Made by a program: the position numbers and the translations under genes. From an uncultured Lachnospiraceae bacterium (lineage in GTDB: Bacteria; Bacillota; Clostridia; Lachnospirales; Lachnospiraceae): 7,537 bases of DNA. Below the pieces are notes generated by a model. It searched no databases. It was not told the origin of the DNA and saw only the letters and a program-made list of their open reading frames with translations. The stretch spans positions 1 to 7,537 of the forward strand of contig CALYSH010000065.1 of NCBI GenBank assembly GCA_945485625.1, given 5' to 3'. How positions within the stretch are numbered: the first letter of the stretch is position 1; the number at the start of each line of letters is the position of its first letter. Below are positions 5,622-7,537 of this stretch, piece by piece.

Positions 5622-7205
5622 TTATTCCAGGGAAGACTTCTTCGGTACGGAAACCTTCTCTTCGAAGCAGTCAAACATTTTGTCCACATCCTTTGCCACT
5701 GTCTTTCTGGTCAGAAGGCTGATGATGGGAACAATGATCAAACCGCCTACCATAGCGATAACGCCGGAGTGAATGGATGTTTTGAAGATGTAATTCAAAA
5801 ATGCACCGCAGCCGGACATGTCAATAAGCTTTAGGCTCTTTAACAGCTGAATCACTGCAATGATGGTACCCCATGCATAGCATACTGCTACGGAAATCTT
5901 GGTGATACCCTTCCAGTACAGGCCGTAGAGGAAAGGAGCCAGGAATGCACCGGCAAGCGCTCCCCATGAAACACCCATCATCTGGGCAATGAAGGTGAAT
6001 TCGGGATGGGAATCCTTAATCACCGCAATGATTGCGGAAACAATAATGAATACCACAATGAAGGCACGCATAATGGTTACCTGCTGCTTCTCGGTCATTT
6101 CCTTCTTCTTAGCCATGGCAGGCTTGATAACATCCAGTGTAAAGGTGGAGCTGGAGGTCAGAACCAGGGAAGAAAGTGTGGACATGGAAGCGGAAAGCAC
6201 CAAAACAATTACCACTGCGATAATAATGGGAGAGAGGGTTGCCAACATGGAAGGTACTACGGTATCGTACAACACAGCACCGGAAGCACTGGTCTGTACC
6301 TTATCAGCGTACAATCTTCCGAAACCGCCAAGGAAGTAGCATCCGCCGGCTACGATAATGGCGAATACGGTGGAAATAACGGTTCCTTTATGAATGTCAT
6401 TTTCGCTCTTGATGGAGTAAAACTTACCAACCATCTGAGGAAGGCCCCAGGTACCAAGAGAGGTAAGTACCACTACGAAGAACAGAAATGCGGGGTCGGG
6501 ACCGAAGAAGGATGTAAATGCGCCACCGGACCATCCTTCGGCAGGTACTGCAGAAAGCTTCTTACATGCTGTAAGCAGGCCGCCATTGTCGGAGAGAACC
6601 GCACCGATGACTGCGGTGATACCGAACAACATAATGATACCCTGAATGAAATCGTTAATTGCAGTTGCCATATAACCGCCGAAGATAACATAGATACCGG
6701 TCAATACTGCCATAGCTGCGATTACCACCCAGTACGGAATATCAAACACCAGACCGAACAGGCTGGAGAGACCATTGTAAAGGGATGCGGTATAGGGAAT
6801 CAGGAAAATGAATACGATTACGGAAGCTGCCACCTTTAAGGGAGTGGAATTGAAACGTTTGCCAAAGAAGTCGGGCATGGTCTTTGCATCAAGACTCTGG
6901 GTCATGATACGGGTTCTTCTGCCGAGGATGGTCCAAGCAAGAAGGGATCCGATAAAGGCATTCCCCAGACCTGCCCAGGTTGCTGCAAGACCGAAATTCC
7001 AACCGAACTGTCCTGCATATCCTACGAAGATTACGGCTGAAAAGTAAGAAGTACCGAAGGCGAAGGCTGTCAGCCAGGGACCTACAGAACGCCCGCCAAG
7101 AACAAAACCGTTTACGTCAGTTGCATTCTTTCTTGTGTAGAAACCCACTGCAATCATTACAACGAAGAATACTACAAGAAGAATAGAGCTTAATACTACT
7201 GTCAT
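5622..7205 (-). CDS. Sodium:solute symporter (SSS family, PutP/PanF-like)
   Basis: A 527-aa integral membrane protein that should couple uptake of a solute to sodium entry. It has about 13 hydrophobic segments, as usual for this LeuT-fold family. The family signature is visible near 166-194 (YVIFGGYMA followed by NDFIQGIIM), close to PutP and PanF. The SASMSTLSSL stretch at 338-347 corresponds to the sodium-site helix, where Ser342 and Thr343 match the PutP Ser/Thr pair. VLGGRSVGPW at 35-44 is also typical. The substrate cannot be read from sequence; proline, pantothenate or another organic acid are options. ATG 7205 is chosen because GGAGG (plus-strand 7214-7218) lies eight bases upstream; the ATG at 7220 overlaps that GGAGG. 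It is transcribed alone, with probable operators in its leader, and converges on the lipoprotein gene. Confidence 0.92.
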   Translation of the reverse strand: MTVVLSSILLVVFFVVMIAVGFYTRKNATDVNGFVLGGRSVGPWLTAFAFGTSYFSAVIFVGYAGQFGWNFGLAATWAGLGNAFIGSLLAWTILGRRTRIMTQSLDAKTMPDFFGKRFNSTPLKVAASVIVFIFLIPYTASLYNGLSSLFGLVFDIPYWVVIAAMAVLTGIYVIFGGYMATAINDFIQGIIMLFGITAVIGAVLSDNGGLLTACKKLSAVPAEGWSGGAFTSFFGPDPAFLFFVVVLTSLGTWGLPQMVGKFYSIKSENDIHKGTVISTVFAIIVAGGCYFLGGFGRLYADKVQTSASGAVLYDTVVPSMLATLSPIIIAVVIVLVLSASMSTLSSLVLTSSSTFTLDVIKPAMAKKKEMTEKQQVTIMRAFIVVFIIVSAIIAVIKDSHPEFTFIAQMMGVSWGALAGAFLAPFLYGLYWKGITKISVAVCYAWGTIIAVIQLLKSLKLIDMSGCGAFLNYIFKTSIHSGVIAMVGGLIIVPIISLLTRKTVAKDVDKMFDCFEEKVSVPKKSSLE

Positions 7206-7213
7206 TGTTTTTT

Positions 7214-7218
7214 CCTCC
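7214..7218 (-). promoter_or_regulatory. Ribosome binding site that decides the symporter start
   Basis: On the minus strand ATGGAGG is followed by eight bases and ATG ACA. The GGAGG is the binding site, so the ATG at 7220-7218, which shares a base with it and lacks a site of its own, is unlikely to be the start. An automatic call from 7220 would add five residues (MEEKT). Confidence 0.8.
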
Positions 7219-7226
7219 ATGTAAAA

Positions 7227-7237
7227 ATGTAGTACAT
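7227..7237. repeat. Short perfect dyad next to the symporter ribosome binding site
   Basis: ATGTA-G-TACAT is a perfect 11-bp dyad between the operator-like cluster and the ribosome binding site. It may be part of the same regulatory array or chance. Confidence 0.35.
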
Positions 7238-7282
7238 CGATTTAAAGTGTAACGCTTTAAATCGCTACACTTTAAAGCGATA
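7238..7282. promoter_or_regulatory. Cluster of interlocking inverted repeats, probable operators of the symporter gene
   Basis: TTTAAA cores occur at 7241, 7256 and 7271, exactly 15 bp apart. Neighbouring cores form overlapping dyads: CGATTTAAAG (7238-7247) with CTTTAAATCG (7255-7264); TTTAAAGTGTA (7241-7251) with TACACTTTAAA (7266-7276); CGCTTTAAA (7253-7261) with TTTAAAGCG (7271-7279). ATCGCT and AGCGAT (7261-7266, 7276-7281) add another. The array lies just downstream of the symporter -10 region, the usual place for repressor sites. A leader RNA that switches between alternative hairpins is a second possibility. The regulator is unknown and no regulator gene is in the window. Confidence 0.65.
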
Positions 7283-7287
7283 AAGTT

Positions 7288-7317
7288 AATTTATCATAAT
7301 AGGAATAAAGTTGTCAA
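7288..7317 (-). promoter_or_regulatory. Probable promoter of the symporter gene
   Basis: On the minus strand a perfect TTGACA (7317-7312) is followed by GATAAA (7295-7290, 16-bp spacer) or TAAATT (7293-7288, 18-bp spacer), each four of six for a -10. Transcription would start near 7282, at the edge of the operator-like cluster, giving a leader of about 75 nt. The weak -10 fits a regulated gene. Confidence 0.6.
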
Positions 7318-7354
7318 TAGAGTTCTTTCCGAAATATATGAAGTACCGGAAACT

Positions 7355-7390
7355 ATTCAGCAGCCCATTGGAAAACCGCTGTTTCTGAAT
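7355..7390. other. Imperfect inverted repeat between the divergent promoters
   Basis: ATTCAGCAGC (7355-7364) can pair with GCTG (7378-7381) and, after a TTT bulge, CTGAAT (7385-7390). There is no T-tract in either direction that makes it a convincing terminator. The rest of 7318-7418 is AT-rich with no gene that I can support. Confidence 0.3.
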
Positions 7391-7418
7391 AAATCATTAG
7401 AAAAAAAGCAAAATAGTG

Positions 7419-7447
7419 TTGACAAACAATTATAAGTAGTATACAAT
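7419..7447 (+). promoter_or_regulatory. Strong sigma-A promoter for tRNA-Arg
   Basis: TTGACA at 7419-7424, a 17-bp spacer and TACAAT at 7442-7447 match 11 of 12 consensus bases. The start would be near 7454, leaving about 30 nt of 5' leader for RNase P to remove. Confidence 0.87.
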
Positions 7448-7483
7448 ACACTTCGTCGGTTTGAAAAAAACGAGACATTTTGT

Positions 7484-7537
<54 letters not shown>

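Noticed and set aside
6006..6839. 277-aa plus-strand open frame rich in Cys, His, Asn and Gly
   Set aside because: It lies entirely opposite the symporter, whose minus-strand reading shows clear family motifs and membrane segments.
7248..7261. CcpA cre-like site (TGTAACGCTTTAAA) in the symporter leader
   Set aside because: The spacing around the central CG does not fit the cre consensus (one base short), and the dyad symmetry is better explained by the 15-bp array.

Overview
The window looks like chromosome from an anaerobic, spore-forming low-GC Gram-positive, most likely class Clostridia and plausibly Lachnospiraceae. The grounds are AGGAGG-type ribosome binding sites, TTGACA/TATAAT-type promoters, a canonical forespore-type promoter, a lipoprotein signal with an LTGC lipobox, and an rdgB-yfcE/ysnB gene pair as in Bacillus. 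The genus assignment is inference. There are no mobile elements, CRISPR arrays or phage genes.

Layout. (1) 36-329: a self-contained unit encoding a 54-residue Asn/Gln/Lys protein with no aliphatic residues apart from two methionines. Its promoter matches the sigma-G (forespore) consensus and it ends in a strong terminator. This is the most interesting item in the window. (2) 327-2640: a vegetative promoter drives three co-directional housekeeping genes: a THUMP-domain RNA methyltransferase (RlmL/YpsC type), the XTP/dITP pyrophosphatase RdgB and a YfcE/YsnB-type metallophosphoesterase. The last two overlap by 26 bp. (3) 2660-2820: tRNA-Pro(UGG) with a perfect-consensus promoter and its own terminator. 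(4) 2821-5558: a gap with two small hairpins, then a large surface lipoprotein. It has a fibronectin-III-like region, a Glu/Pro linker built from 45-bp tandem repeats, and a transglutaminase-like domain with an intact Cys-His-Asp triad. (5) 5575-5608: a terminator shared by convergent genes. (6) 5622-7317, minus strand: a sodium:solute symporter whose leader carries a cluster of interlocking inverted repeats with exact 15-bp spacing, probably operators. (7) 7419 to the end: a strong promoter and the 5' part of tRNA-Arg(UCU), cut by the window edge.

How they work together. The methyltransferase, RdgB and phosphoesterase form a housekeeping transcription unit (rRNA modification, nucleotide-pool cleaning, phosphoester hydrolysis). 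The other units each appear to have their own control signals. No multi-gene defence or biosynthetic system is visible. The candidate novelty is the forespore-type Asn-rich mini-protein, followed by the symporter operator array and the repeat-bearing transglutaminase-like lipoprotein.
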